A stretch of DNA of 64,000 nt, taken from Quercus robur. Its lineage: Eukaryota; Streptophyta; Magnoliopsida; Fagales; Fagaceae. Positions within the stretch are counted from its first letter, which is position 1. Each line of letters begins with the position of its first letter. The translations under genes were made by a program, and so were the position numbers. Where the stretch lies: contig NC_065542.1 of the NCBI RefSeq assembly GCF_932294415.1, positions 55,858,406 to 55,922,405 on the forward strand, read 5' to 3'. Shown here in pieces: positions 44,591-55,942 of this stretch. Under the pieces are notes generated by a model. That model ran no database searches. It was not told the origin of the DNA and saw only the letters and a list, made by a program, of their open reading frames with translations.

Positions 44591-44737
44591 ATGTTTTAGC
44601 AAATCCATTGCCTAGACATGATGGTGCCGTAAACATGATGGAGGTAGAAACGCCTAATGTGGGACCTAGGTTTTGCATCAATTTTCATTAAAAAAAAAAA
44701 AAAATTCTATATTTGGGCTTTTATTACTATTATCTAT

Positions 44738-44892
44738 AGAGTAATTCTTAAGTACTCTTGGAACACAAAGAATGATGCTCCCTCCTCTCACATTCATAAT
44801 AGGGTCTATTCATTAAATTTATGGTGGGATCTATTATCAATATAAAATGAGGGAGTACCATTTTTCCATGCTCTAGGAGTACTTAAGAATTT
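44738..44892. mobile_element. Small palindromic MITE
   Basis: 'agtaattcttaagtactctt' pairs with 'ggagtacttaagaattttcct' (complement 'aggaaaattcttaagtactcc'). TAG occurs at both outer edges, compatible with a 3-bp TSD. Confidence 0.6.
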
Positions 44893-45988
44893 TCCTTAGC
44901 TACATATGTGATATTAAAGTTTTAAAAAAATATTTTTGGCAATCTTCAATGCTTTGTTTAGCTTATACTTACTCTTTTTGGTGTCTTTATTGTGGAACGA
45001 TGGCTTAAGTTATTGGTATACAAAATAAAGTGTCTACAACTCAAAATGACATATTTTTTAATAGAATTTTTTTTTGTTGCATTGAGCTTATATATGACAT
45101 TTAACGACTATGCCATCGACATGTATAAACAAAAATGCCCAAATCAAAACATTATATAATGTTAGACATTGAATCTAAAATTTTAAACATAAGGGGGTAA
45201 AAAATCAATATATCTCCAAACTTTAAGAGGTAATTTAGAATTTAGTCCGACTACTTATATTATATACAAATCACTGGCATTATATAGGCTTGATTTCTAT
45301 TTTATGAGGATAAGTATGCAGTCAGGAGTGGCAAAGCTCATATTATTCGAAATAAATGCAACCACCATAAAGATTGTGACATATCATGAACATGGTATTT
45401 TCTCATGACTATCAGTGATAAGATTTCAATATTTATGTCCCCCATCATTAAAAATCAAATGACCACTGTCGTGACCAAAGTACACTCTCTTATATTATCA
45501 TTTTTATAATTTTATTTTTTATTTTTTTTATCAATGATATATAAATCCATGTATCTTCTACAATGCATTGAAGTGAAATTGTTTAGATTTTTCTACTTTT
45601 TTATTTTATTGGGTAATCAGAATATTTTTCATTTTTATTTTTTGATTTTTTTTTGCATACCTTTTCTAACGCTCCCATGCCCAACTCCACCCACTCCAAA
45701 GACACGTTAACTCAATAGAGAAATTTCAGGTGTCTAATTAAATTTAAAATTATTACCCCATTCACATTGCACCTAAAAAAAGTCAGTACGAGCGCCTAAT
45801 TCATAAGGAATAGTCATATCATATAATAACTTCTGCATTCTAGACCAACCCAAAAGATGTCCTGCCTGCGTGGGACCGTATGACTTTCACAGCTCCCTCT
45901 CTTTTATTGGAGGATTTTACTTTCGCACTAAAAGAATCATGTGGTACGAGTTAACTTAATCGGTCAAATTTATTTTTGTTGAATAAAA
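44893..45988. other. Unassigned AT-rich DNA
   Basis: No frame or paired repeat supported. Confidence 0.5.
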
Positions 45989-46354
45989 TGGACAAAATAA
46001 GTAAATATCTTTAATTTTAAAATTATGTAGCAAAATACTTCTCTTTTCAAAGTATTTAGCAAATTTTTTATTTTTTTATTTTTAGATTTCGATTTTAACA
46101 AAATTGAGTTGTAAGTGGAAGTCGGCATATTTTGCCACTTAAAATTTTTTGAAAATTTAAGTAGAACTTGACATTAGTAATGTCAAGTTATACTTAAGAA
46201 TACACATAGAACTCGATTTTGAAGATATCGAGGTTTATACAACTCAATTTTGTTAAAATTGAGTTCTAAAATAAGGGCATTTTGCTAGATACTCTAGAAA
46301 GAGTGGTATTTTGCTATATAGTTTTAAAATTAAGGGTATTTATCTATTTTGCCT
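45989..46354. mobile_element. Mutator-like MITE with ~130-bp TIRs (366 bp)
   Basis: The left end, TGGACAAAATAAGTAAATAT, matches the complement of the right end, AGGCAAAATAGATAAATACC. Pairing continues through 'ttaattttaaaaYtatRtagcaaaata' to 'tttaacaaaattgagttgta'. The 9-bp flanks TGAATAAAA (45980-45988) and CGAATAAAA (46355-46363) agree at 8 of 9 positions. A 9-bp TSD plus long TIR indicates MULE. The centre holds 'gaactcgattttgaag', like the palindromic units of the 16822-18304 element. Confidence 0.85.
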
Positions 46355-47349
46355 CGAATAAAAGCAATGATGTTCAAACCATGCCTGCACTATCATGAAG
46401 AAAATGCAATAAAATAAATTTATATTCTATCTTTTAATCTTTATAATTTGTTATTATAAAAAGCATGTAAATAATGACTATTAGGTATCTAAGAAGAGCA
46501 TGTAATCCACCAAGTGTACTGAATAATTACTCTTATAAATTGCTTATTTTGTATGCCAAATACAAGAAAAGTGTGTGTCCTTCGATATTACTTGGAATTT
46601 TATTTTTTTAAACAAACTTTGGATCCAATGAGCTTAGTTTAAATTGCTAACGAATATAAAAGAATCCATTTGTGATTGCTCTCAGAAGTAGAGTTTTAAA
46701 TTGCTAACGAATACAAAATATAATAGTATTTTTTTTTTCTAAAGAAAGGCAAGTTGATTATAAAAGTTCTTTACATTATAATTTAAAAACAAATTAATGG
46801 CCAAATTTTATTATACCCCCAGGGTATTTGTTAATAGACAATTTTAAGAAAATTTTGATGCTATTTTTATGGAAAATATAAAAATTTGTAGAAAAAATTA
46901 ATTGCCTTTTTATTTTTCCATAAAAAATTTCTAAAATTATTTAAAAAAAAAAAACTTTTAAAGCATCTGTTAACTTTTCTCGTTTTATTGTTGTTGTTGG
47001 GTAAGCATTGGTATCATTTCGGGAAAAAAAAAATAGTGAATAGACAAGTATATTTATGTCATTTACTAAGTTGAACTTGTGCACTAAACAACCCTAATGC
47101 TAAAACTCAGAATTCCAACTTTAGTTCAAAAATGAAAAGGAAAAAAAAGAAGAAAAAAATCTACAGTATTTAGCAAGATTGTCAAACAAATGGCAAATTT
47201 TGTTGAAAATGTTTAATTGTATGTTTAGAGGAATGGAGGGAGAGGAGAGTAGAGAGGAGAGGAATAGTTATCTCTTTATCTTGGTTTTGGACATTTTAAA
47301 AATTAAGTGGGTAAAGAGGAATAGATATCTTTAGATCTCAATTTGTTTA
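46355..47349. other. Unassigned AT-rich DNA
   Basis: Includes a direct repeat 'ttaaattgctaacgaatayaaaa' at about 46635 and 46694, and a relative of 26460-26520 at 46800-46870. No genes. Confidence 0.45.
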
Positions 47350-47787
47350 GGGCAGGTTTGATAAGAGAATTTAAATGCAATATTTTGTTTTGGAAACTAT
47401 AAAATGGTAAATCCCATGTTTGAATCTATTGTTTGACTAATGTTTTCAAAATATAGTATTCAAAAAATAATTTCCTAGTTGTAATTAAATTGAAAACAGT
47501 AGACTCTACAGATTTGCCCAAACTCTTTTATCCCTTAAATAAAGAAACTTATTTTTATCACAAAAAAATTCTCACCTTTTAAATTTGAAACTTATCATTA
47601 TTAAAAATAAAAAATAAAAAGAAGGAAAGAAAGGTACATTAGTTCTATTCCCTCACATCATTTTTTTTTAAATATTTTTTTTCTTAAAAATCGGAGCCAA
47701 TCACATATAATATAAAAATGATTATTTGAAAATTATTTTTATACTGTTTTGAAAACAAAAATAAAAATCCTCTCACCAAACATGCTC
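47350..47787. mobile_element. Tourist-like MITE (~440 bp) with TTA TSD
   Basis: Left GGGCAGGTTTGATAAGAGAA against the complement of the right end, GAGCATGTTTGGTGAGAGGA. TTA lies immediately outside both ends (47347-47349, 47788-47790). Internal complementary stretches include the 'ttttgttttggaaactataaaa' type. Non-coding. Confidence 0.7.
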
Positions 47788-49067
47788 TTAGATGTTTTAA
47801 AAATTAAAATGAAAAAAAAAAATGATAAGGCATCATTTAAATTGATTAAAATGATAAACATAGCATTTTTTTGGGACAAAAAAAAAGCATATTAAACCAA
47901 CTACATTCAGTTTTTTACTTAGAAAAACTAGTAAATAATGAAATAAGTAGTTCATTGTTCAAAACCAACCACTAAGTCAGTGAATGAAGGATTCTCAAAA
48001 AAAGAAAAAAAAGAAAAAGAAAAATGTAAGTGAATGAAGAAATATATTAAATAAATATAAATATCATGTCTTTTATTCATCAGTTATTTTCTTTGAAAAC
48101 ATAGTCAAAAATTGAATAGAAAATACTACTATATTAAATATTTAATTAGTTTATTTTTTCATAATATCATATGAAATTATTTAAAAATAACAAAATTATG
48201 CTACTAAATAATAAATAATAATATAAAAAATACTTAACATATATAGACATACCTACATCGATTAACATTTTTTTTTTTCATTTATGATTTTTTTTGTCAA
48301 AATTAAAAAAAAAACTTTCAAAATCTTAAACCAAATAAAATGCATTTGTAATAATATTCGGTACATTTTTTTAGAGAATGAAGCTATATATTAAATATTC
48401 ATATTATTTTTCTTAAAAAAAAAAAAAGATAATGGGCTTGGGCTAATTTAGGAAATAAACTCTAAAATGGAAAAACCCCACATCAACTTCCTCAATCCAC
48501 ACGTCCCTTAAAATAATATCTTGCTACAATGCTTTAAAAAGTGGGAGAAATAATAAATATTAGCATTTTGATTTTCCATACACTTTTTTTTTTGTATCTC
48601 CGAAATGACAAAAAAAAAAGTTAATGTTTTGAAAAGTGAGAAAATAAATAAAAAATTATATTTTAATAAAATAAAGTATAAGATAAAGAATAGATACAAG
48701 TATTTTGAAAAATGGTTAATTAAAAAGAAAAGTTTCTTACCCTCAATTATATTTTGAACCTTTGAGGCTAATAATGGCCTTATAACAAGATAATAATTCC
48801 AAGAAAAGAAAAATATGTTGGAAATTATTACGGCTTTGGTGGATTTGTTTTGTTTAAATTTTTTTTGATAATAGAGTTTGTATCTTTTAATTAAAGAGAA
48901 GAAAAAAAATGGTGTTGGGATATTAAAAAGGAGAAGGATTAGAGTGGGGTCGTAGAGAGTAAAAGCATGCAGTATAGTAGTCATAGTCGTGTGGTGTGGA
49001 CCTCACTCTCTCACTCCCTCACTGTCCCTTTTTTTCTCTTATGTCCGTCCGATATTTCAGTCTAACG

Positions 49068-49112
<45 letters not shown>

Positions 49113-49331
49113 ATTCTAAATAAAAACTTCCAACAAGGAAAGAAAAAATATATAATCAACACAAAACCAACCAAAAAAAAAATAAACAAAAACAAAGAGA
49201 CAGAGAAAGAGAGAGAGAGAGAGATAGTGAGAGTCGGCGCTTTTTTTCTTTGTTTTCCAAAACAAAATAAATAGCGCACATCTCAAGCAAGCACCACCAC
49301 CAGACTCAAAAAAAAACCCACATAGAGAGAG
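47788..49331. other. Intergenic DNA and XRI1 upstream region
   Basis: Extremely AT-rich to 48500. The long minus-strand frame at 48984-48508 is low-complexity K/F/I and is not a gene. 49068-49110 is an (AC)n microsatellite, followed by A-rich and GA-rich DNA. Confidence 0.5.
49068..49110. repeat. (AC)n microsatellite
   Basis: About 20 AC units in the upstream region of XRI1. Confidence 0.9.
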
Positions 49332-49356
49332 TTATATTTATATATTTATATTTACA
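49332..49356 (+). promoter_or_regulatory. Possible TATA element of XRI1
   Basis: TATATTTATATATTTATATT, about 115-135 bp upstream of the start codon at 49469, in otherwise GA-rich DNA. Position fits a core promoter. No direct evidence of a start site. Confidence 0.35.
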
Positions 49357-49468
49357 GAGAAGAGTGAGGAAATCGATCTTTCGAGTAACGGCTACTTTTG
49401 CTGTTGTAGTGTAGTAGAAGAGGAAGAAGAAGGGCTGTGGTTTTCTTTTTCTTTTTTTGTTGTTGAAA

Positions 49469-49489
49469 ATGGATTACAACAATGACAAG

Positions 49490-49520
<31 letters not shown>

Positions 49521-52500
49521 GATTGGGTACTGGGTTTGCATGTTTATCGTTTTTCGTGAAATGTGTTTCTGGGTTTGTTCTGAAAAATGAAAATGTACAA
49601 TCTTATCTGGGTTTATTATCTTCCCCCAAATTTTTATTTTATTTTATTTTTTATTTTGTTTTGAAAATGCATTTTGCTTGACTTTCTTTGATTTTTTAGT
49701 CAAAATATTTGTTTAAAAAAAAAAAAATTAATAACTGTTGGGTTTGTCTTTGAGGGTATAATGAGAATGAGGATGAGATGTGGGCTCTGATTTAATTGGT
49801 GGGTCATTTTTTTTTTCTTTTTTCTTTTGCTTTTTCTTTACTCATTTGTTGGACCTGATTCTGATTTGTGTGTGTGTTTAGATCCAAGTAGCATACGCTT
49901 TTGTTTACTGTTAAAAGTATGATTCTTCTGAACGATTCTTCCAATTGTTGTCATTTTACTTTTCTAGTTCTGATTTGTTAGGTGCTCCCATCATGATGCT
50001 TGTTTGGGATTTATCTTTAAGTCCTTGAAATTTGTTTTGTTTGCATCTTAAATAGGAGAAAAATATCAATGTAGATTTCATAGTTAGCAACTATTATTAT
50101 AGGCAATTTGGGTCGTGAGCTCCTTAGATTTCTTTCACATTGACACTGGCATGAACTTAAAACTTTTGTGATTTATGCATTTACCTTGTTTAGCTTTAGA
50201 AATGTTTATTTATGAACACCGGTTTGCTTTCCTCTTTGCGTGAAATGGTAGTAGTGAGTCTTGGAATTGGCATAGGGAGGATTACTGTCTCCAAAAGGAT
50301 CCCAATAGTAGTAAGTTCTTATTCTGTTTCATAATTTGCTTGTTGGTTTGTATACTCGAAATCAGGATGTTTGAGTTGGTTTGATTGTTTTGAGCAGACA
50401 TATCTGAATGCCTATGGAATGGAGTGCCTCAGAATGAAGAAGATCTTTCCTACATGCTTGATGAAACAACCCCCATCAAGGCTTGCGGGGATCTGGCTTA
50501 CCATGTTTCTCATAGTGGTATCTTTTTCCCCTCATCCTTCGTTTGTTCGCATTATCTTGTGACATAATCTCGCTTGTATGTCCAATTCAGTGGATGGTGC
50601 CTTTTTCTTTATTTTAATAATTTGATAGTTTTGTGTTCAGAGAATATGACCAAGGAACCAGAAGAATGTAGAGAGACTTCTTCACAAGTAAAGAGGCGCC
50701 GGATGCTACAATTTAACAGTCAAGCTATGGATCCTTCCCATGAGGAGAAGTCATCTGCATTCCTAAAATCAATTGAGTGCGGGGTAACTCTTGACTTGTC
50801 TTAATTGTCAAATGAAAATAATTTCACATGGTTCAATTGCTATATTTGAAATCTGTTTTGAATTTGTGATGTGGAAAAGAAAAAGATATTTCAAGCTCTG
50901 GGGCAGAAATCTAATGTGCAATAGATAACATATTAGAACTGCTTGATAAATATCTGCATATTTCTATTTTAGTAGAACCTCTTATATTGTTAATTAGGAA
51001 AAAGACTGTTATCCACATAATGTGATATTCATTTAGGCTGTAACTCATTTGTAGTAATTATGTAGTATGACTGTGTGTTAATTATCTAATTTGTTAAACC
51101 AAGATTTAATGGGGTTTTTTTTTTTTTTTTTTTTTTTCCCTGTAGGAATTTTGAGTTTGGTATTTTTGTGACCAATATAACTGTTGGAATAAAAACTAGT
51201 CCAATACCAGTGTCATGGCACTCAAATTACACAAACATTACTTCACATTTGCTGAAGATATCATCATCATCATCATCATCACATCATTGTTTTTGTTGTA
51301 ATCATTTGTTCTATTCTATGTTTAGGAGAGGGAGGATTCAATTGAAGAGATTTTCCCTGAAACGTCATATTGGGTTTCTGGGCCTCCAGGTTCATCTCTT
51401 GGAATATTCTTCTCTTATGATTATGTACTATAATTTATTATTCTTAGTTTCTAATCACAATGCAATATATCTTAGGAAATGCATCTGCTTCTGCTTATGA
51501 GAGCCTGGATCACTCATCTGAAGAGTGGCTTGCAGAATGCTTTAATGATACTGAGATGAATTTCAGCCCTGATGATATGTATGCTTCTCTGGACTTAAGC
51601 TTTTTAGTGTGACCACTAATTTTGTCAATCTGATTCCTTTATTATGTGAGATTCAGGAATTTCTCTGGGGCATCTGATATTCAGTTCGATATTGGAGGTA
51701 TGTGGGGTTGTTTTTGCCTTGAATATTATGTACCATTGTTTCTTTATTATCTTCTTTCTATTTTTCCTCTGTGCACCATTATTTATATTATTGAATTTGT
51801 TTTCTCTTGTAGATTTGTGTGACTTCCCACAAGAGTATGAAGCTAATGCGGTCCAACAACAAGTTTCTCGAACCCCGCAAAAAATTATTTTTAAAGGTCT
51901 TTCTCTGTTCCCATGTTTTCTTGTTGCTTATATTTATTGTTCTCAAAAGATCAATGGATCCTCTTATAACAGTTATCCCTGTGACAATGTGGCAACTATC
52001 CCTTGGTTGCTTGGATATAGTGACTCACTTTTGACTAACAACGGTTTTGAAACCCTAAGCCAGAAAAAGGGAAAAACAAACAAACAAACAAACTAAGGTT
52101 ACAAGAGATTTTAAACATGTGTGCTCCTCAAATTGATGTCCTTAAGCTTGAGGTTACAACATTATGAGGTGCAGCAAGATTATTATGCCTGGTGTCAGTG
52201 CAGATATATACAATAAATAATAAAATAAAACTAACTGGTTTTGGATCTCTGTTTTGCCTGCATAGGTAGGAAGTCTTACATACGGACTCCAACTAAGTTG
52301 GCTGCTTCTGTGGCCTATCCATTTGCCTTCATTAAACCCAGTGGGGCTCATGGAGACGTAACTCTGAAGGAGATAAACCAGCGGATTCTCACTCCACCTC
52401 CTTCAAAATCGAAGAAAGGTAATGAAGATCCTGCTGCTTCTTACCCTACTTCAGCTTTCTCTGGGAAGCCTGTAGTTGGAAAAACAAAAATCCGCACTGA

Positions 52501-52543
52501 AGGAGGAAAAGGCAGCATCACAATTATGAGAACCAAAGGCTGA
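49469..52543 (+). CDS. XRI1: XRI1 (X-ray induced transcript 1) family protein
   Basis: Nine coding exons: 49469-49488, 50252-50310, 50398-50517, 50641-50783, 51326-51389, 51476-51578, 51657-51697, 51813-51896 and 52266-52543. They total 912 nt = 303 aa with consistent phases and GT..AG junctions. Landmarks are WNWHREDYCLQKDPN, ISECLWNGVPQNEEDLSYML with DETTPIKACGDLAYHV, EDSIEEIFPETSYWVSGPPG, SSEEWLAECFNDTEMNFSPD, and the conserved C-terminus RKSYIRTPTKLAASVAYPFA ... GDVTLKEINQRILTPPPSKS. In Arabidopsis XRI1 is transcriptionally induced by ionising radiation, is needed for meiosis and pollen development and interacts with MND1. It has no catalytic domain. Exon 1 contributes only six codons plus two bases. 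Exon 2 has a tandem TAGTAG acceptor. A CT run follows the first donor. The start is the only ATG giving the conserved MDYN N-terminus. The gene looks intact. Confidence 0.94.
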
Positions 52544-52642
52544 ATGCGTAGATAAGTGTTGTTTTGGATGCAACTTTTATTGGTCCTACCATCTTGCCTC
52601 ATTATTAACTGGGGTTGGATTTTGCTGTAATATTCCAGGGCC

Positions 52643-52648
52643 AATAAA
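52643..52648 (+). terminator. Polyadenylation signal of XRI1
   Basis: AATAAA 100 nt after the TGA at 52541-52543, in a T-rich context. Best candidate signal for this gene. Confidence 0.6.
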
Positions 52649-54704
52649 GTATAGAAGTTGATACTGAATTTTTTTGTTGGACTGGTTCTTGGAAGTCATA
52701 AATTATGTCATTGAAGTGTTTATGTCTCCAAGTGGTACTTTAGGTGTCAAATAGCTGTTGTTTCTACAATGAGAATCTTGATATCTAATTAGATCCTCTT
52801 GTTAATGATTCCCAAGAACAATGTTACATCATCTGAATTTCATATAATGCAGGAAACTTAATTACTGGAATTTATACCTAGGCTGTGTATTTTAGATGAA
52901 ATGCAAGGCACAAAACTTTTGTCTTAAATATGCATCGACTGCAGACAGATTCTGAGTTTGTACCAACTTTAACTATATTTTTGAATTTGTTTTTGTTTAT
53001 GTTACAAACTGATGCTGAGTGTGTTTTAACAGTTATAAACATGATAATTTTCTCCTTGTACACTTCCTTTACCTGCGAAATTAATCATCTAAGTATATCA
53101 CAGAGATTTATATATTTATATCTTTAGGATTATCCATCTGTATGTGTACAATTCAGTTATCTTCTTGTCATTGATTTCCCTTCTAAAATGATAGAACTAG
53201 ACCCAATATTCCTAGAAACTCACATGTTCTATAAATTTGATCTTGGGACCTCCCACGAGTGTATATCAAAGTGCTGTTTGATCTACATTTGATGATCTGC
53301 AGTCAGATTATGACTTAGCATCTATGGTTTTATTATGTTGCCTTCATCTCTCCCTCTATAGGAGGGAGGGGAAAGTCTTCATGGACGTGTGTTTACTATT
53401 TTTTGTTGTTGTAATAATGTAGTAATTTAGAAGTTGCTTCTTTTGATTTGTTTATATGGGTGCCCATTTTAGACTTGGACTGGAGGACCAAATGTGCTTT
53501 AAATATGGCAAACATGCCCGGCGTGCTTGCTCGCTGCGACAGGCTTTAAGGGAAAGAAGAAAAAATAAAATGAAAGGAAGAAAAAGACTGCTCAAAGGCC
53601 TTTATTTTTTGTCAAGTTCACATGCTTTCGTCTTTCTATGCCTAATGCCTTCAAGGTTTTAGAACATAGAGGCTGGTTTTGGTATGATGACATTTTATGT
53701 CACTTATGTTTTCAATGCTATGGGGTAGTGCGTTTGTATTATGTCCCAAAAGCTATGTCCATGTGGGGTACAAAATACAAATAAGCTAAGCCAAGGAAAC
53801 TGCAATGTTCCAACCTTTCATCCAAATAAATTAAAAAAAGGAAAGTGCAATGTGTGGTACTGCTTTGGAGTAAATGTTGGGTAAGTAAATTTACTTTACT
53901 TAACTCTATTAAAATAAAGACAAAGATCGATAAGCCTTGTTTGATAGGATTATAGTCAATTTACGCATAGAGCATTACATCAAGAACGTATTCAATAGTG
54001 ATTGCAATCGATCTTTGGTTTAGGTAAAATATAATGATATGCTTATTATGTTTTTTCTTTAAGAAGAGTATACTTATTATGTTGATCTTACTTATAAGTC
54101 AAAAGAAATGGAATGATTTATTATGTTAAGACGGGCTAACCCATTTTTCATTGGTCAAAAAAAAAAAAAAAAAAAAAAAAAACCAATAATGTGATTTCTT
54201 GATTCCATATGTATTTAGATTACATTTTGTTAATAAGTAGGATGCGATAGTCATGGTTTAATTTTGGTAGAATATATTTATTGAATCATTTGTTATAAGA
54301 TCATTTAGCATTTCTCATATCCTGCATCATTTAGGAACATGTTAGGTTTATAAGATTTTGACATTTAATAAAATGATTTAGATCATGACATGTGAAATTT
54401 ATGTCATGATAGACTAAGAATTTGGTATGACCAATGTTGTGAGCAATTAATTTCATTTGGCAACATATGATTAAATTTTGTTTCAATCAAGATTTTATGA
54501 AGTTTCATATATAGAAGTATGTTTCTCATGCGAAATATCTAAAAATCGGATTTAGATCCTCTAGATTTATTAGGGTATTCTATAAGTAGATTTATTTAAA
54601 TTCAAACCATTATTTTATAATTTGAGGGTCTAAATTCTATCATATCAGCATTTTACTAACAATACTCTTAAAATAATAAAATAATGTTACAAACAAAACA
54701 ATTA
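52649..54704. other. Intergenic DNA with a possible zinc-knuckle relic
   Basis: 53485-53560 on the + strand reads 'MCFKYGKHARRAC', reminiscent of the CCHC 'CFKCGK.GH....C' knuckle found in retroelement gag-like/ORF1 proteins, then a basic K/R-rich run. One cysteine is replaced, and nothing else of the family is found. An A26 run lies at about 54157-54182. Otherwise AT-rich and featureless. Confidence 0.3.
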
Positions 54705-54893
54705 AGGGTCTGTTTAGATATCGCTTATTATTGAAAACTGAAAACATTGTAGCAAAATAAATTTTAAATGTGTGAATAGTACTATAGGACTTAGTTTTAA
54801 AGTTAGATTTACATTTTTCCGTACTTGCAGGTCCTGTGAACAGTGCATGGGACCCAGCCAAAAAACGCAAACGCGTTGCTATCCAGACTAACA
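54705..54893. mobile_element. Tourist-like MITE, copy 2, TTA TSD
   Basis: Starts 'agggtctgtttagata' and ends 'tatccagactaaca', with TTA at 54702-54704 and 54894-54896. It shares 'gaaaactgaaaacattgtagcaaaata' and 'tgaacagtgcatgggacccagcc' with the copies at 43866 and 58214 (in opposite orientation to the former). Confidence 0.75.
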
Positions 54894-54900
54894 TTAAGAG

Positions 54901-55004
54901 TATTGTTAGAGTGGAGTTGTGGAGTACTTTTGTGTTAGAACCCCTTTGTCTCTTCCTTGTGTGTGTGTGTTTGTTTCTTAAAAAAAAAAAAAAAATATTG
55001 TTAG
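54901..55004 (+). mobile_element. Short retrotransposon 3'-end insertion
   Basis: TATTGTTAG at 54901-54909 is repeated at 54996-55004 around 86 bp that end 'gtgtgtgtgtttgtttctt' plus poly-A. A GT-rich 3' end before poly-A also marks the insertion at 22774-22851. It lies directly beside MITE copy 2. Confidence 0.75.
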
Positions 55005-55217
55005 TGGAATATTGACATACCGGAATCTAGACTCTTAAATCATAAAAGAGTGGCTAGGATTTAAAGAAATTTACTAGTTGAGTACTCTAGGAAATCTAGA
55101 GGATTTGAATCCCTAAAAATCTAGCGTATTGTCATTTAACTTCAAGCATGTGAAATAATAATATTAGCCTTTAAGCTTGTGCTCATGCGTGTGCTTAGAA
55201 ACTTTTTTTTTTTCCCT

Positions 55218-55418
55218 GAAAGTTAATAATTTCTATTAATCATAATTCTGAGCTTCGACATTCTTCAATCACAAAAATATCTAGATGTGTGATGAGATTT
55301 ATGCATTTGTGGGTGAAATAATTTTTATTTATATAAATTTCATCACACCCCTAGGTATCTTTATGATTGAAGAATGTAGTAACCCCAAATTATGATTAAT
55401 GAAAAATTATTAACCTTT
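55218..55418. mobile_element. Palindromic MITE (~200 bp)
   Basis: 'gaaagttaataatttctatt' pairs with 'attattaaccttt' at the far end, and 'aatcataattctgag', 'acattcttcaatcacaaaaa' and 'atctagatgtgtgatgaga' are each met by complements in mirrored order. Nearly the whole element is one imperfect hairpin. Flanked by T and A runs. Confidence 0.75.
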
Positions 55419-55796
55419 AAAAAAAAGAAAAAAAGAAAAAAAAAAAGCCTCTAAGTACGTTCATTTCAATCATTGAAAAAGCTAGGGCTATGATGAGATC
55501 ACACAATAAAATTTACGCCCACATATTCTGTAACTCAATATTCCTCACCACACGGGGTACCACAATGTTGTTGGTTAAGAATTTCCGTGCGATCAAGGCT
55601 CCATCATTTAGGATAAAATTTGTGATGCATTAACAAACTTGAAATAGTTTTAAGTAATTTTTGGGTCTCTTTCAAGGAAACTGCGCTTATAAACCGAGCC
55701 AAATCCATCTTTTTCCAAGCTTGTTAATTACTAAAAATTAATCTATCTCGTCTCTGAAATGATCATAAAAAGTTTGGATTTGGCAACTGGCCTGCG
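55419..55796. other. Unassigned DNA
   Basis: Possibly further decayed PP2C introns/exons, but nothing recognisable. Confidence 0.35.
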
Positions 55797-55942
55797 GTTG
55801 AGCTTTGCGATGATAATGAGTTTCTTGTTCTAGCCACTTGTGATGGGATTTGGTTAGTTGGTTTCCATCTAAGTTCTCTTATTAATGTACTTTTTCTCTC
55901 TAATTTGTGAAATTTATTCTGATGCTTTAGGGACTGTATTTG
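55797..55942 (+). pseudogene. Protein phosphatase 2C (PP2C) gene relic
   Basis: 55797-55852 reads VELCDDNEFLVLATCDGIW, the PP2C motif 'vel...DEFlvLACDGIWD' around the metal-binding aspartate, with one extra residue (T) before CDG. The exon ends ATTTG|GTTAGT. A TTTAG acceptor at 55930 resumes with G|GAC TGT ATT, restoring 'I-W-D-C-I' across an intron of 78 bp. After that the frame is lost at once. A decayed genomic fragment of a plant PP2C Ser/Thr phosphatase is the simplest reading. Confidence 0.6.

Noticed and set aside
48508-48984. 158-codon open frame on the minus strand
   Set aside because: Low-complexity F/I/K/Y composition from extremely AT-rich DNA, no domain, and no splice or UTR context.
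54120-54190. Another possible tail-only scar at the A26 run
   Set aside because: 'attggt' and 'ccaat' around the run are inverted, not direct, so there is no convincing target duplication.
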